A stretch of DNA of 64,000 nt. Source: Brevibacillus migulae (GTDB lineage Bacteria > Bacillota > Bacilli > Brevibacillales > Brevibacillaceae). Both the position numbers and the translations under genes were made by a program. Shown here in pieces: positions 1 through 7,684 of this stretch; position 1 is the stretch's first letter, and each line of letters opens with the position of its first letter. The stretch is from the NCBI RefSeq assembly GCF_004521915.1, contig NZ_SDKD01000019.1, forward strand, positions 1 to 64,000, written 5' to 3'. Below the pieces are notes generated by a model that was not told the DNA's origin, searched no databases, and saw only the letters and a program-made list of their open reading frames with translations.

Positions 1-26
1 TACTAATCGGTCGAGGACTTATCCAC
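1..26 (+). rRNA. 23S ribosomal RNA, 3' end (partial)
   Basis: The first bases match the conserved 3' terminus of Bacillota 23S rRNA (the TCGAGGACTTA block that closes the molecule). The gene starts upstream of the window. The exact mature end is uncertain by a few bases. Confidence 0.85.
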
Positions 27-110
27 ACACATCCTTATGCAACATTGCTGCGTATCCAGTTTTGAAGGTGCAAACCACATGTTGTGTATGTACCACGTAT
101 ATTTTATTGT
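27..110 (+). other. 23S-to-tRNA spacer without 5S rRNA
   Basis: This 84-base spacer separates the 23S end from the first tRNA. It is too short for a 5S gene and no 5S-like sequence is seen in it. In many Bacillota a 5S gene would sit here, so either 5S lies elsewhere in the operon or this operon lacks it. Confidence 0.6.
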
Positions 111-186
111 TCCTTGGTAGCTCAGTTGGTAGAGCAATCGGCTGTTAACCGATCGGTCGGGGGTTCGAGTCCCTCCCAAGGAGCCA
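111..186 (+). tRNA. tRNA-Asn (GTT)
   Basis: Complete cloverleaf, 76 nt, acceptor TCCTTGG paired with CCAAGGA, anticodon GTT at 144-146, CCA encoded. First tRNA of the cluster. Confidence 0.95.
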
Positions 187-189
187 TAT

Positions 190-265
190 GCTCCTGTAGC
201 TCAGTCGGTAGAGCGTTTCCATGGTAAGGAAGAGGTCGCAGGTTCGATTCCTGTCGGGAGCACCA
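190..265 (+). tRNA. tRNA-Thr (GGT)
   Basis: Complete 76-nt cloverleaf with anticodon GGT at 223-225 and encoded CCA. It lies 3 nt after tRNA-Asn, so both must come from a shared precursor. Confidence 0.95.
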
Positions 266-271
266 TGATCT

Positions 272-345
272 GGCCCGTTGGTGAAGCGGTTTAACACAGC
301 AGCCTTTCACGCTGTCATACAGGGGTTCGAATCCCCTACGGGTCA
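272..345 (+). tRNA. tRNA-Glu (TTC)
   Basis: Acceptor GGCCCGT pairs with ACGGGTC; anticodon TTC at 306-308. The genome continues CCT after the discriminator base, so the CCA end is not fully encoded, unlike the neighbours, and would have to be added by tRNA nucleotidyltransferase. Confidence 0.93.
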
Positions 346-353
346 CCTAGAGC

Positions 354-404
354 CCCCACAAAGTGACGGGAAGCTTTGAAGCTGATTCCGAATACTTTGT
401 GGGG
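354..404 (+). repeat. tRNA-spacer hairpin, family A copy 1
   Basis: An 11-bp perfect stem (CCCCACAAAGT with ACTTTGTGGGG) encloses about 29 nt. Related hairpins with the same TTCCGA-n-TACTTT core lie at 1104-1133 and 1245-1294. Possibly a precursor-processing or pausing structure (inference). Confidence 0.65.
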
Positions 405-423
405 ACCCCAAAACAATTGATAT

Positions 424-499
424 GGAGGCTTAGCTCAGCTGGGAGAGCATCTGCCTTACAAGCAGAGGGTCGGCGGTTCGATCCCGTCAGCCTCCACCA
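424..499 (+). tRNA. tRNA-Val (TAC)
   Basis: Complete 76-nt cloverleaf, acceptor GGAGGCT/AGCCTCC, anticodon TAC at 457-459, CCA encoded. Confidence 0.95.
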
Positions 500-524
500 T
501 ATCTTTCAGGATGGAAAATGGAAG

Positions 525-582
525 GTCAGCTAAAAACTGCGACGTCCTGTCGCAAACGCTGACACTCCGACACCCATGTCGT
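525..582 (+). ncRNA. Structured tRNA-spacer element, family B copy 1
   Basis: An outer stem (GTCAGC 525-530 with GCTGAC 558-563) holds an inner hairpin (GCGAC, loop GTCCT, GTCGC), followed by a second hairpin (CGACA, loop CCCA, TGTCG, 568-581). It abuts initiator tRNA-Met. A second copy at 1509-1563 has the same fold with compensatory base changes. From memory it recalls the Bacillaceae-1 motif (paired hairpins with RUCCU-like loops near rRNA/tRNA genes); this needs an Infernal check. Confidence 0.6.
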
Positions 583-659
<77 letters not shown>

Positions 660-664
660 AATAT

Positions 665-741
665 GGAGCTGTGGTGAAGTTGGAGTTCACGCCGGTCTGT
701 CACACCGGAGGTCGCGGGTTCGAGTCCCGTCAGCTCCGCCA
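665..741 (+). tRNA. tRNA-Asp (GTC)
   Basis: 77-nt cloverleaf, acceptor GGAGCTG/CAGCTCC, anticodon GTC at 699-701, CCA encoded. Confidence 0.95.
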
Positions 742-763
742 GATTTTACAAATGAAAAAATCA

Positions 764-792
764 TTTAAAATCTGACGAAATGATGCTATAAT
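764..792 (+). promoter_or_regulatory. Internal promoter in tRNA cluster
   Basis: A consensus -10 TATAAT (787-792) is preceded by TG one base upstream (extended -10). The -35 TTTAAA at 764-769 is weak but at 17-bp spacing. Just upstream, an AT-rich imperfect inverted repeat spans 741-773. It would allow the last nine tRNAs to be transcribed independently of the rRNA promoter. Confidence 0.6.
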
Positions 793-806
793 AGATAAGT
801 CACCTT

Positions 807-882
807 GCCGGTGTAGCTCAATTGGTAGAGCACCTGACTTGTAATCAGGGGGTTGTGGGTTCAAGTCCTATCGCCGGCACCA
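807..882 (+). tRNA. tRNA-Thr (TGT)
   Basis: 76-nt cloverleaf, anticodon TGT at 840-842, CCA encoded. Second Thr isoacceptor of the cluster and first tRNA after the internal promoter. Confidence 0.95.
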
Positions 883-895
883 TTTTTTGCCTAAT

Positions 896-980
896 GGGGA
901 GATAGCGAAGTGGCTAAACGCGGCAGACTGTAAATCTGTTCCCTCCGGGTTCGGCGGTTCGAATCCGTCTCTCCCCACCA
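896..980 (+). tRNA. tRNA-Tyr (GTA)
   Basis: 85-nt class II tRNA with a long variable arm, anticodon GTA at 930-932, CCA encoded. Confidence 0.95.
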
Positions 981-1016
981 CTTTACGTATACCTGTAGAT
1001 GCAGGAACGGTTTTGA

Positions 1017-1092
1017 GAGCCATTAGCTCAGTTGGTAGAGCATCTGACTTTTAATCAGAGGGTCGAAGGTTCGAGTCCTTCATGGCTCACCA
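1017..1092 (+). tRNA. tRNA-Lys (TTT)
   Basis: 76-nt cloverleaf, acceptor GAGCCAT/ATGGCTC, anticodon TTT at 1050-1052, CCA encoded. Confidence 0.95.
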
Positions 1093-1103
1093 GTTTTATA
1101 CTG

Positions 1104-1133
1104 GCCCAAAAAGTTTCCGATTACTTTTCGGGG
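1104..1133 (+). repeat. tRNA-spacer hairpin, family A copy 2
   Basis: CCCAAAAAGT pairs with ACTTTTCGGG with one mismatch around a short TTCCGATT loop. Shares the TTCCGA-n-TACTTT core with the hairpins at 354-404 and 1245-1294. Confidence 0.6.
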
Positions 1134-1151
1134 AGCCCATATTTAAAAAAT

Positions 1152-1238
1152 GCGGTCATGGCGGAATTGGCAGACGCGCTAGATTCAGGTTCTAGTGGTG
1201 GCAACACCGTGGAGGTTCAAGTCCTCTTGACCGCACCA
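1152..1238 (+). tRNA. tRNA-Leu (CAG)
   Basis: 87-nt class II tRNA with a long variable arm, anticodon CAG at 1186-1188, CCA encoded. Confidence 0.95.
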
Positions 1239-1244
1239 TTTACA

Positions 1245-1294
1245 CCCCAAAAAGTGAAGCAAAGCTTCGGAGGATATTCCGAGTACTTTTCGGG
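1245..1294 (+). repeat. tRNA-spacer hairpin, family A copy 3
   Basis: CCCCAAAAAGT pairs with ACTTTTCGGG around about 29 nt that include an inner GAAGC/GCTTC hairpin, as in copy 1. Confidence 0.6.
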
Positions 1295-1308
1295 AACCCA
1301 GTTGTTAT

Positions 1309-1384
1309 GCGGACGTAGCTCAATTGGTAGAGCGTCGCCTTGCCAAGGCGAAGGTCGCGGGTTCGAGACCCGTCGTCCGCTCCA
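1309..1384 (+). tRNA. tRNA-Gly (GCC)
   Basis: 76-nt cloverleaf, anticodon GCC at 1342-1344, CCA encoded. Confidence 0.95.
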
Positions 1385-1408
1385 TGAAAAACGTCTAGAC
1401 GTTTTTCA
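1385..1408 (+). terminator. 24-bp perfect palindrome, possible weak terminator
   Basis: TGAAAAACGTC and its exact complement meet at a central TCTAGA-type core directly after the tRNA-Gly CCA. The arms end in an A-tract and a T-tract, so it could act as a weak bidirectional terminator or a cleavage site between tRNAs. Confidence 0.5.
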
Positions 1409-1423
1409 TCATTAAACGTTTTT

Positions 1424-1500
1424 GTGCCCTTAGCTCAGCTGGATAGAGCGTTTGACTACGAATCAAAAGGTCGGGAGTTCGAATCTCTCAGGGCACGCCA
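1424..1500 (+). tRNA. tRNA-Arg (ACG)
   Basis: 77-nt cloverleaf, anticodon ACG at 1458-1460 (A34 is normally edited to inosine), CCA encoded. Confidence 0.95.
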
Positions 1501-1508
1501 TATTGTAA

Positions 1509-1563
1509 GTCGACTAAAAGGGTCACGTCATGTGGCAATGTCGACACCAGGACATCCATGTCC
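1509..1563 (+). ncRNA. Structured tRNA-spacer element, family B copy 2
   Basis: Same fold as 525-582: outer stem GTCGAC 1509-1514 with GTCGAC 1540-1545, inner hairpin GTCAC/GTGGC with loop GTCAT, then hairpin GGACA/TGTCC with loop TCCA (1550-1563). Several pairs differ from copy 1 on both sides, which supports a conserved RNA structure. It sits just before tRNA-Pro. Confidence 0.6.
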
Positions 1564-1568
1564 GTCGT

Positions 1569-1645
1569 CGGGAAGTAGCTCAGCTTGGTAGAGTACTTGG
1601 CTTGGGACCAAGGGGTCGCAGGTTCGAATCCTGTCTTCCCGACCA
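1569..1645 (+). tRNA. tRNA-Pro (TGG)
   Basis: 77-nt cloverleaf, acceptor CGGGAAG/CTTCCCG, anticodon TGG at 1603-1605, CCA encoded. Confidence 0.95.
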
Positions 1646-1660
1646 CTTTCAACATTTGCT

Positions 1661-1748
1661 GCCGGGGTGGCGGAATAGGCAGACGCAACAGACTTAAAAT
1701 CTGTCGGGAGTTTCTCCCGTACCGGTTCAAGTCCGGTCCTCGGCACCA
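1661..1748 (+). tRNA. tRNA-Leu (TAA)
   Basis: 88-nt class II tRNA with a long variable arm, anticodon TAA at 1695-1697, CCA encoded. Confidence 0.95.
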
Positions 1749-1752
1749 AAAT

Positions 1753-1826
1753 GCGGGTGTAGTTCAATGGTAGAACTCCAGCCTTCCAAGCTGGTCGCGT
1801 GGGTTCGATTCCCATCACCCGCTCCA
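1753..1826 (+). tRNA. tRNA-Gly (TCC)
   Basis: 74-nt cloverleaf, anticodon TCC at 1785-1787, CCA encoded. Last tRNA of the cluster. Confidence 0.95.
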
Positions 1827-1838
1827 TAATGAACACGT

Positions 1839-1870
1839 AAGGGTAATGCAGAAAATGCATTACCCTTTTT
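1839..1870 (+). terminator. Rho-independent terminator of the rRNA-tRNA operon
   Basis: A perfect 12-bp stem (AAGGGTAATGCA) with a 5-nt loop is followed by a T-run, 12 nt after the last tRNA. Confidence 0.93.
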
Positions 1871-2005
1871 GCATTTTACAAACAGATAACGAGGCTTCGC
1901 GCACAAATGTCGAAATTTGGTGAAAATTAATGCTAGTAGAAACATATGTTTTCATGTACAGTAATTCTAGATCGTTTACCTAAGGTAGCGGATCTCTCTT
2001 ACCTA
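1871..2005 (+). other. Gene-free stretch before a plus-strand terminator
   Basis: No ORF is supported here. Because the terminator at 2006-2035 points rightwards and no plus-strand gene precedes it, a short transcript may be made from this stretch, but no convincing promoter was identified. Confidence 0.3.
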
Positions 2006-2035
2006 GCCTCCCGCATAATTGCAGGAGGCCTTTTT
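2006..2035 (+). terminator. Rho-independent terminator (plus strand)
   Basis: GCCTCC pairs with GGAGGC around an inner GCA/TGC, then five T. The minus-strand side has no T-run, so it does not suit the neighbouring histidine kinase gene. Confidence 0.7.
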
Positions 2036-2063
2036 ATGAATCAACTGGGTCAGAGTGGCTAGA

Positions 2064-3197
2064 TTATATCAGTGGAAGCGTAATAATAAATCGTGTTTTC
2101 TCAGCATTCGACTCACAGCGAATTTCACCGTTATGTTTTTCAATAATGTTTTTGCAGATGGATAACCCGATGCCTGTCCCATTACGTTTTGTGGTGAAGA
2201 AGGGTTGGAAGAGTTCATCCAAAATTTCTTTTGGGACTGCTTCGCCATTATTTTCCACGATCAGGGAGAGTTTTTCTTGATCGGTCGTTGCATAAATGTG
2301 AATTTGTTTGTCTGTTTGTTTGGAGACGGCATCAATCGCATTATGAAGCAAGTTCAGCAGCACTTGCTTTAATCCCTCTTCATAGCAATAGAGCGTACAC
2401 GTAACGGAAATCTCCTTTTGCAGCAACACATTTTCTCCGACAAGCCTAGGCGTAATGAGGAGTTCTACATCATTCAGCAATTTGATCAAAGAGGTTTCTT
2501 TATATACTTCGTCTAAAATCGGTTTTTTGGAGAAACTGAGGAAGCCGGTGATTTGCCGATGAAGATTTTCAAATTCATGCATGATCACGTCAATATAACT
2601 TTGCAGCTTCGGTTGATCTTTGGTGGATTCACCGATCAGTTTTAAAAATCCCTCAATCGCGCAGAGCGGATTGCGAAGCTCATGAGCCATATTGGCGGCA
2701 ACCTTCCCGAGGATGGTCAGCTTGTCATTGTGTAGAAAGGAAATGGTCTCTTCTTTTTGGGTCAATTCTCGGTTGATTAACTGCTCATAATGATAGGTTG
2801 CCCAATACACACTTTCATCCATGGCATGTCCAATTCGCTTTTCCAAGAAGAGAATATCGTCCTGGGTCAGATTCCAAGCTGTGAGAGAAGAGCGCAGCAC
2901 ATTCCAAAAAACACTGCGGTACAGTTGGTACACCCGCAGGATCGCAGAAAACGGATAGCGTTGGGAACGCATCCACTCACTCATTTCCAAAGCCCATGCC
3001 TGCAGAGGTGCATCGACATTCTCTACCAAGGAGCGTGCAATCAATATCGTGCGCTTTTCTGCATAATCCCGAGGGATCGACATGGGGAAAATAGCATGTT
3101 TTTCAACTTCTCGAAGCCATTCGGCAGTAATCGCAGGCGACATCATTAATATCTTTTTCGTAATTTCCTCAATATTCATCGCAACAGTCTTGAGCAT
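2064..3197 (-). CDS. Soluble sensor histidine kinase (sporulation-kinase-like)
   Basis: A 377-residue cytosolic histidine kinase with no membrane segment. Residues 1-150 form an all-helical sensor region that resembles the RsbR-type/globin-like N-termini of soluble kinases (weak). The dimerisation box has the phospho-acceptor His at about 172 in AHELRNP. The ATP-binding domain has the N box (NLLHNAIDA) and the G2 lid (NGTGIGLSI). ATG at 3197 follows a GGGGGGAGG site at short spacing; a GTG at 3212 in the same frame has no ribosome site and an ATG at 3179 is a further option. No response regulator is adjacent, so it may be an orphan kinase feeding a phosphorelay such as Spo0F/Spo0A (inference). 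Confidence 0.88.
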   Translation of the reverse strand: MLKTVAMNIEEITKKILMMSPAITAEWLREVEKHAIFPMSIPRDYAEKRTILIARSLVENVDAPLQAWALEMSEWMRSQRYPFSAILRVYQLYRSVFWNVLRSSLTAWNLTQDDILFLEKRIGHAMDESVYWATYHYEQLINRELTQKEETISFLHNDKLTILGKVAANMAHELRNPLCAIEGFLKLIGESTKDQPKLQSYIDVIMHEFENLHRQITGFLSFSKKPILDEVYKETSLIKLLNDVELLITPRLVGENVLLQKEISVTCTLYCYEEGLKQVLLNLLHNAIDAVSKQTDKQIHIYATTDQEKLSLIVENNGEAVPKEILDELFQPFFTTKRNGTGIGLSICKNIIEKHNGEIRCESNAEKTRFIITLPLI

Positions 3198-3325
3198 AGA
3201 CCTCCCCCCCACATTATCGTAAAGGATAGAGGGCCATTTTTACAAGGTAACAAATTCCTAAAATTTACAAAAAACCAGACTTTTTTCCGACAAAGCCTTG
3301 GAGAATTTTGCGGTTTTTATCGTAT

Positions 3326-3342
3326 TTGGCAAGCAGGTGGCA
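3326..3342 (+). promoter_or_regulatory. Possible sigma-54 (SigL) promoter of rocB
   Basis: TTGGCA at 3326-3331 and TGGCA at 3338-3342 place the key GG (3328-3329) and GC (3340-3341) exactly 10 nt apart, as required for -24/-12 promoters. In Bacillus subtilis the roc operons use SigL with RocR. The enhancer was not identified. Confidence 0.5.
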
Positions 3343-3407
3343 GACAATGGAAAAAGGAATATCAATATGGAAAATGATGTAAGTATGGGGCGAAAGGGGA
3401 CTCATTC

Positions 3408-5063
3408 ATGCAAAAAAATTGGCAGGATCCACGATATTGGACACAATGGTTGGTGCAAATGGAAAGTGTCGTCAATACTCCGGGAGAGGCTCATATCGCG
3501 GAACAACTGTACCAAGCGCTCAAGGAGTGGCCCTATTTTCAAGAGCACCCGGAGTATTTGTGGCTGCATCCGACCGGGGAAGCTGCGATTACGCGTTATA
3601 ATGTCGTGGCCCTAGTCCGCGCCGAGGCGCCCACGAAAGAAACGACCATGCTGGTAGGACATCTGGACACGGTTGGGGTTGACGACTATGGCCAGCTTAA
3701 AGCCCTCGCGACACAGCCTGAGGCACTGCGCGAATCCATGAAACAGCTGGAGCAAGTGCCGGAGGAAGTAAAAGCCCATCTGCATGACCCGGATTGGATG
3801 TTTGGCCGCGGCTCGGTGGATATGAAAAGCGGAGTCGCTGCAAATCTGGCCGTACTGTATCATTTCTGCGAGCATCCGGAAGAAAGAACGGGGAATCTGC
3901 TGCTGGTCGCAGAATGCGACGAGGAAGACAGCTCTAATGGCATTTTGGCTGCCGTACCTTTTATCAACAAACTTGCTGAGCGGGAAAACCTGGAGATCAC
4001 CGCGGCCATTAACAGTGATACGGTAATGGCACGTTATCCGGGAGATCCACACCGCTATATTTATTTGGGGACAGTGGGAAAACTGTTGCCCAGCTTTTAC
4101 GTGAGCGGGAAAGAGACTCATGTGGGGCAAGTCTTTGACGGATTTGATCCCAATCTCATCTTGTCCGAGCTGACAAGGGAGCTCGACTACAACCCTGAGC
4201 TGTGCGATGAGCTTGCCGGAGAAATAACGCCTCCGCCCGTCAGTCTCAAGCAGACGGATCTCAAACCGTATTATGATGTTCAGACTCCTCTTGCAGGCTT
4301 TGCTTATTACAATTTTCTGGTCCATTCCTGGTCTCCCAAGCAAGTGATCGATAAATTGAAGGAGAAGGCCACTGCCGCCTTTCAGCGGGCCATAGAGAGC
4401 TACACAGCCAGATACCAGACGTATTGCGAACGAGTCGGGCAGCAGCCGACAGAAATCAAGCTGCAGCCGCGTGTATACACGTACGGAGAGTACTTGCAAG
4501 CCTTGCTGAGCATTCATGGGGAGTCATTGGCATATGCACTGAACAGACATGCTGAGACACTCATGCAAGACACGTCCTTGGATATTCGCTGGCACTGCTG
4601 CCGCATGGTCGAAGAACTGCATCGCTGGGACCCCGATAAGGACCCTGTTTGCATCTTGTTTTACTCCTCGCTCTATTCACCGCGGGTAGCCCTTTCCGAT
4701 GATAATCCGCGTGATCGACGACTGAAGGAAGCGGTAGAGCATGCCGTGGAAGCGATTCAGCCCAAGTACGGCAATCCGATCGAGATCCGCCAATTTTTCC
4801 CCTATATATCCGATATGAGCTTTGTCTCGTTGAGCGATGACCAGTCGGGGATCGAAGGCTTTACAGCGAATATGCCGGCATGGGGGAATCGCCATCACGT
4901 TCCGTTTGATGAGATCCGCAAGCTGAATGTGCCGATCGTCAATATCGGTCCGTATGGTTTTGATGCCCATAAGAAATGGGAGCGTGTCGAGATTACGTAT
5001 TCGCTGGATATCGTACCCGAGCTGATGAAGCAGACCATAGCTCATTTGTGGAGGAATAAGTAG
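3408..5063 (+). CDS. rocB: Arginine utilisation protein RocB, M20-family hydrolase
   Basis: A 551-residue M20-family metallohydrolase of RocB type, close to the family length of about 560. Metal-site motifs are visible: GHLDT (His about 85), GRGSVDMKSG (Asp about 138) and the AECDEE block near 170. RocB belongs to the arginine catabolic regulon in Bacillus but its exact substrate is not settled. ATG 3408 follows an AAAGGGGA site. It stands alone here, without rocA/C/D/E/F. The upstream region carries a -24/-12-like element, which agrees with SigL control of roc genes. A large antisense frame inside it is not coding. Confidence 0.9.
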   Translation: MQKNWQDPRYWTQWLVQMESVVNTPGEAHIAEQLYQALKEWPYFQEHPEYLWLHPTGEAAITRYNVVALVRAEAPTKETTMLVGHLDTVGVDDYGQLKALATQPEALRESMKQLEQVPEEVKAHLHDPDWMFGRGSVDMKSGVAANLAVLYHFCEHPEERTGNLLLVAECDEEDSSNGILAAVPFINKLAERENLEITAAINSDTVMARYPGDPHRYIYLGTVGKLLPSFYVSGKETHVGQVFDGFDPNLILSELTRELDYNPELCDELAGEITPPPVSLKQTDLKPYYDVQTPLAGFAYYNFLVHSWSPKQVIDKLKEKATAAFQRAIESYTARYQTYCERVGQQPTEIKLQPRVYTYGEYLQALLSIHGESLAYALNRHAETLMQDTSLDIRWHCCRMVEELHRWDPDKDPVCILFYSSLYSPRVALSDDNPRDRRLKEAVEHAVEAIQPKYGNPIEIRQFFPYISDMSFVSLSDDQSGIEGFTANMPAWGNRHHVPFDEIRKLNVPIVNIGPYGFDAHKKWERVEITYSLDIVPELMKQTIAHLWRNK

Positions 5064-5132
5064 AAAAGTTCTTCATGAGTTGCCCTTTCCGCGCATAAGA
5101 GTAAAAGGACAAAGCACAAGCGGGGGAGAGGG

Positions 5133-5786
5133 ATGGACGGCCAATTTTGGGTTCATTTTTTGCAAATCATGATGATTGACCTGATGCTAAGCGGGGATAA
5201 CGCAGTAGTCATCGGCATGGCATGCAGAGGGCTGCCGCCTAGTGAACGGCGACGGGCAATCATTTACGGGACCTCTGGAGCGATCCTGATTCGCATAGGA
5301 TTGACAGGGATGACAACATGGATGCTCGACATCCCTTTAATAAAGGCACTGGGTGGACTTATGCTTCTGTGGATTGCCTATAAGCTAATCGTCGGAATGG
5401 AAGAGGAGGAAAGTGAAGTAGCATACAGCACCACGCTTGGTCAGGCCGTTAAGACGATCATACTCGCGGATTTTATCATGAGTCTGGACAATGTGCTGGC
5501 GGTAGGCGGGGTAGCGGATGGGGATATCATGCTGGTTGTGTTTGGCTTAGCATTCAGTGTGCCGCTGCTCATGTGGGGGAGCGCGTGGATCTCACGGCTA
5601 ATGGAAAAATACACGGCGCTGATTTATGTGGGAGGAGCGATTCTTGCCTATACGGCGGCAGAGATGTGTTTGCAGGATCCATATGTGTGGCAAATCGCCA
5701 ATCGTTTTTTGCTCAACCATGCTTGGACGCCTGTCATGGTCGCATTCTTACTTGTCTTGATCGGTCGGTGGAAACGAGTTCACTGA
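5133..5786 (+). CDS. TerC-family integral membrane protein (metal exporter)
   Basis: A 217-residue protein with about seven hydrophobic helices. The diagnostic acidic membrane motifs MLSGDNAVVIGM (near residue 20) and MSLDNVLAVGG (near 115) are those of TerC/YjbE proteins, several of which export manganese in Bacillus to metallate secreted proteins. ATG follows GGGGGAGAGGG. The gap to rocB is only 69 bp, without a clear terminator. No yybP-ykoY (Mn) riboswitch was seen in it. Confidence 0.87.
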   Translation: MDGQFWVHFLQIMMIDLMLSGDNAVVIGMACRGLPPSERRRAIIYGTSGAILIRIGLTGMTTWMLDIPLIKALGGLMLLWIAYKLIVGMEEEESEVAYSTTLGQAVKTIILADFIMSLDNVLAVGGVADGDIMLVVFGLAFSVPLLMWGSAWISRLMEKYTALIYVGGAILAYTAAEMCLQDPYVWQIANRFLLNHAWTPVMVAFLLVLIGRWKRVH

Positions 5787-5836
5787 AAAAAAGCTGCAGG
5801 AGACGCAAATTTCGTCGGAACTGTAGCTTTTTTTTC
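5783..5836 (+). terminator. Terminator after terC-family gene
   Basis: AAAAAAGCTGCAG pairs with CTGTAGCTTTTTT around a loop of about 24 nt, ending in a long T-run. Confidence 0.85.
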
Positions 5837-5890
5837 TTGATGGGAATAATGAAAAGGAAGATCACACCACGAGAAGGAGTAGGATTGCAG

Positions 5891-6475
5891 ATGAATACGG
5901 GCATTTTGCTTCTGTGGGGCATATGGGACGCCTTGTATCAGCGCTGCACCAGGCTACGCTATATCGAGAAAGGAAAAAACATTTTTCGCATCGTCCTGTT
6001 GCCTTACCGAGGGGAGAGCTTGATCACATCTGACCAAAGGCAGATCAACCGCGGGGATATGATCATCAAGCTGCATATTCACAATTATTTGTTTGCCCGC
6101 CTTTGCCGGGATGTAAAAGATGAAGTGCGGCTAGTCCTCATGCTGCGCAGGCATATCGTCCATTCACTGCCGCAGCTCGCTGATTATCTGCGGATGCTGC
6201 CAGAGAGAGACCAGATCAAGGGAATTGTAGGGACAACCATGCTGCACAAAGGGGTTGAACCGCTTGGATTCACTGTTTCTGATGTTCCCATGAGCTGGTT
6301 TTTTCGTTACAAAAGGTGGTATCTGCGGCTAATGCTGCGCATCATTCATCCCCAAGGGAAAGAGAGAGTCATGAACTGGAACGAACATATGCCATTAAAA
6401 CGAGTGTATATGTCAAAGGAAGAGCTGTTCCGCCGTTATCTGCCTGTCGAAGAGATCGGGGAAAGCAGTCGATGA
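5891..6475 (+). CDS. YkoP-like conserved protein
   Basis: A 194-residue basic protein resembling Bacillus YkoP. ATG 5891 follows an AAGGAG site. The reading frame is open further upstream through the terminator and terC, but those codons are not used. It has no obvious signal peptide or catalytic motif; a GVEPLGF motif lies near residue 120. It overlaps the next glycosyltransferase gene by 4 nt (ATGA), which indicates translational coupling and a joint role, probably in cell-envelope glycolipid synthesis as for ykoP/ykoN (inference). Confidence 0.78.
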   Translation: MNTGILLLWGIWDALYQRCTRLRYIEKGKNIFRIVLLPYRGESLITSDQRQINRGDMIIKLHIHNYLFARLCRDVKDEVRLVLMLRRHIVHSLPQLADYLRMLPERDQIKGIVGTTMLHKGVEPLGFTVSDVPMSWFFRYKRWYLRLMLRIIHPQGKERVMNWNEHMPLKRVYMSKEELFRRYLPVEEIGESSR

Positions 6476-7596
6476 CTACTAAGCGTGTATGCATTGTGAC
6501 AGAGGGTTGGGCTGGAAGCGGGCACCGAATGGCTGCTTTAGCACTACAAGAAGCTTTGCTGGAGAAATCCGCGCAGAGCAAGGTGGAAGTTCTCGACGGT
6601 CTTCATACGATAAGTCCCTTATTACGCAAAATATCACAAGCCTCCTATTTGGGGAGCCTTCGTTATTTTCCAAAAGCATGGGATCGGGCCTATGCACGCA
6701 ATCGCTTATGGAGTGCCACCCTCAAAAAGCCACTTGGGGTCATGTTAGGCAAGCGGATGGTGAAAAGAGTCATCGACCCGTACCGGCCGGACATTGTGGT
6801 GGCTACACACGCCTATTGCTTATCTGCATTGGCGGAAGCAAAAAAACATGCAAGGGTCCCCTTTTCATTGGTCAGTGTATGTACAGATTTTCATGTGAAT
6901 GACTTTTGGATTCATCCATCGATCGATGCGTATGTGGTAGCGAATCAAGAGATCGGACAGGCCATGCAGCGGACCCATGACGTACGGCCTGAATCGATAT
7001 TTCCATTGGGAATCCCGTTGCGCACATCGTTTGCCAAAGAAAGCGGGAAGCACAAAAAAGAGTGGCGGGAGCAGCTGGGACTAAGAGGAAATCAATTTAC
7101 CATTATGATTAGCGGGGGAGAAGGCGGCTATGGGAAAATCAGAGAGGTGCTGGAGCGGCTCATCCAAATGGGCAGACCGCTGCAAATCCTGGTGGCAACC
7201 GGAAAGAACCGGGAGCTGCGCCAACAATTATCGCAGATCATCGCGAGAATAACGTCTCCCCACTCTGTACATGTCTTGGGATACATCAAGGAAATATGGG
7301 CTTATATTGGAGCTTCCGACGTCATGATCACCAAACCAGGAGGAATCACCTGCTCGGAGGCATTGGCCATGCAGACACCCCTGATCCTGTATGATCCGCT
7401 GCCTGGGCAGGAACGGAAAAATAGTCAATTCCTCTGTGAGCATCAACTTGCCTATGAGGCAAAACATGTGGAGGATATCGTGCAAATACTGGAACGCTGG
7501 CAAAGCAAGCCAGAAAATGTACAAGCCCAAAGCTTGGAACGCTTCTCACGACCGGATTCCGCTTATCGGGCAGCGGATTTGATTTTACATCTATAA
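6472..7596 (+). CDS. MGDG-synthase-type glycosyltransferase (YkoN-like)
   Basis: A 374-residue GT-B glycosyltransferase of the MurG/UgtP/MGDG-synthase family. The N-terminal acceptor domain has the glycine-rich EGWAGSGHRMAA motif near residue 10; the C-terminal donor domain has ISGGEGG (near 200), VLGYI and KPGGITCSEAL (near 285), the nucleotide-sugar site. The start overlaps the ykoP-like stop as ATGA, preceded by GGGGAAAG. The likely role is transfer of a sugar onto a lipid or wall precursor at the inner face of the membrane. The alternative start at 6316 lies inside the previous gene and is not supported. Confidence 0.88.
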   Translation: MTTKRVCIVTEGWAGSGHRMAALALQEALLEKSAQSKVEVLDGLHTISPLLRKISQASYLGSLRYFPKAWDRAYARNRLWSATLKKPLGVMLGKRMVKRVIDPYRPDIVVATHAYCLSALAEAKKHARVPFSLVSVCTDFHVNDFWIHPSIDAYVVANQEIGQAMQRTHDVRPESIFPLGIPLRTSFAKESGKHKKEWREQLGLRGNQFTIMISGGEGGYGKIREVLERLIQMGRPLQILVATGKNRELRQQLSQIIARITSPHSVHVLGYIKEIWAYIGASDVMITKPGGITCSEALAMQTPLILYDPLPGQERKNSQFLCEHQLAYEAKHVEDIVQILERWQSKPENVQAQSLERFSRPDSAYRAADLILHL

Positions 7597-7625
7597 AATG
7601 GAAGGATAGTAGGAGTGAAAAACAT

Positions 7626-7655
7626 GAATGAAACCCCCCTTACTCAGACATATTA
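7626..7655 (+). promoter_or_regulatory. Sigma-G-type promoter of the SASP gene
   Basis: GAATG at 7626-7630, an 18-nt spacer and CATATTA at 7649-7655 match the forespore sigma-G consensus closely, 30 nt upstream of the SASP start. Confidence 0.75.
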
Positions 7656-7684
7656 AGTGTACAAATGACAAGGAGGTGATAGAT

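Noticed and set aside
3612..4517. 301-residue minus-strand frame opposite rocB
   Set aside because: Antisense shadow of a well-supported M20-family gene.
5064..5132. Manganese (yybP-ykoY) riboswitch before the TerC-family gene
   Set aside because: The 69-bp gap is too short for this riboswitch and lacks its conserved motifs.
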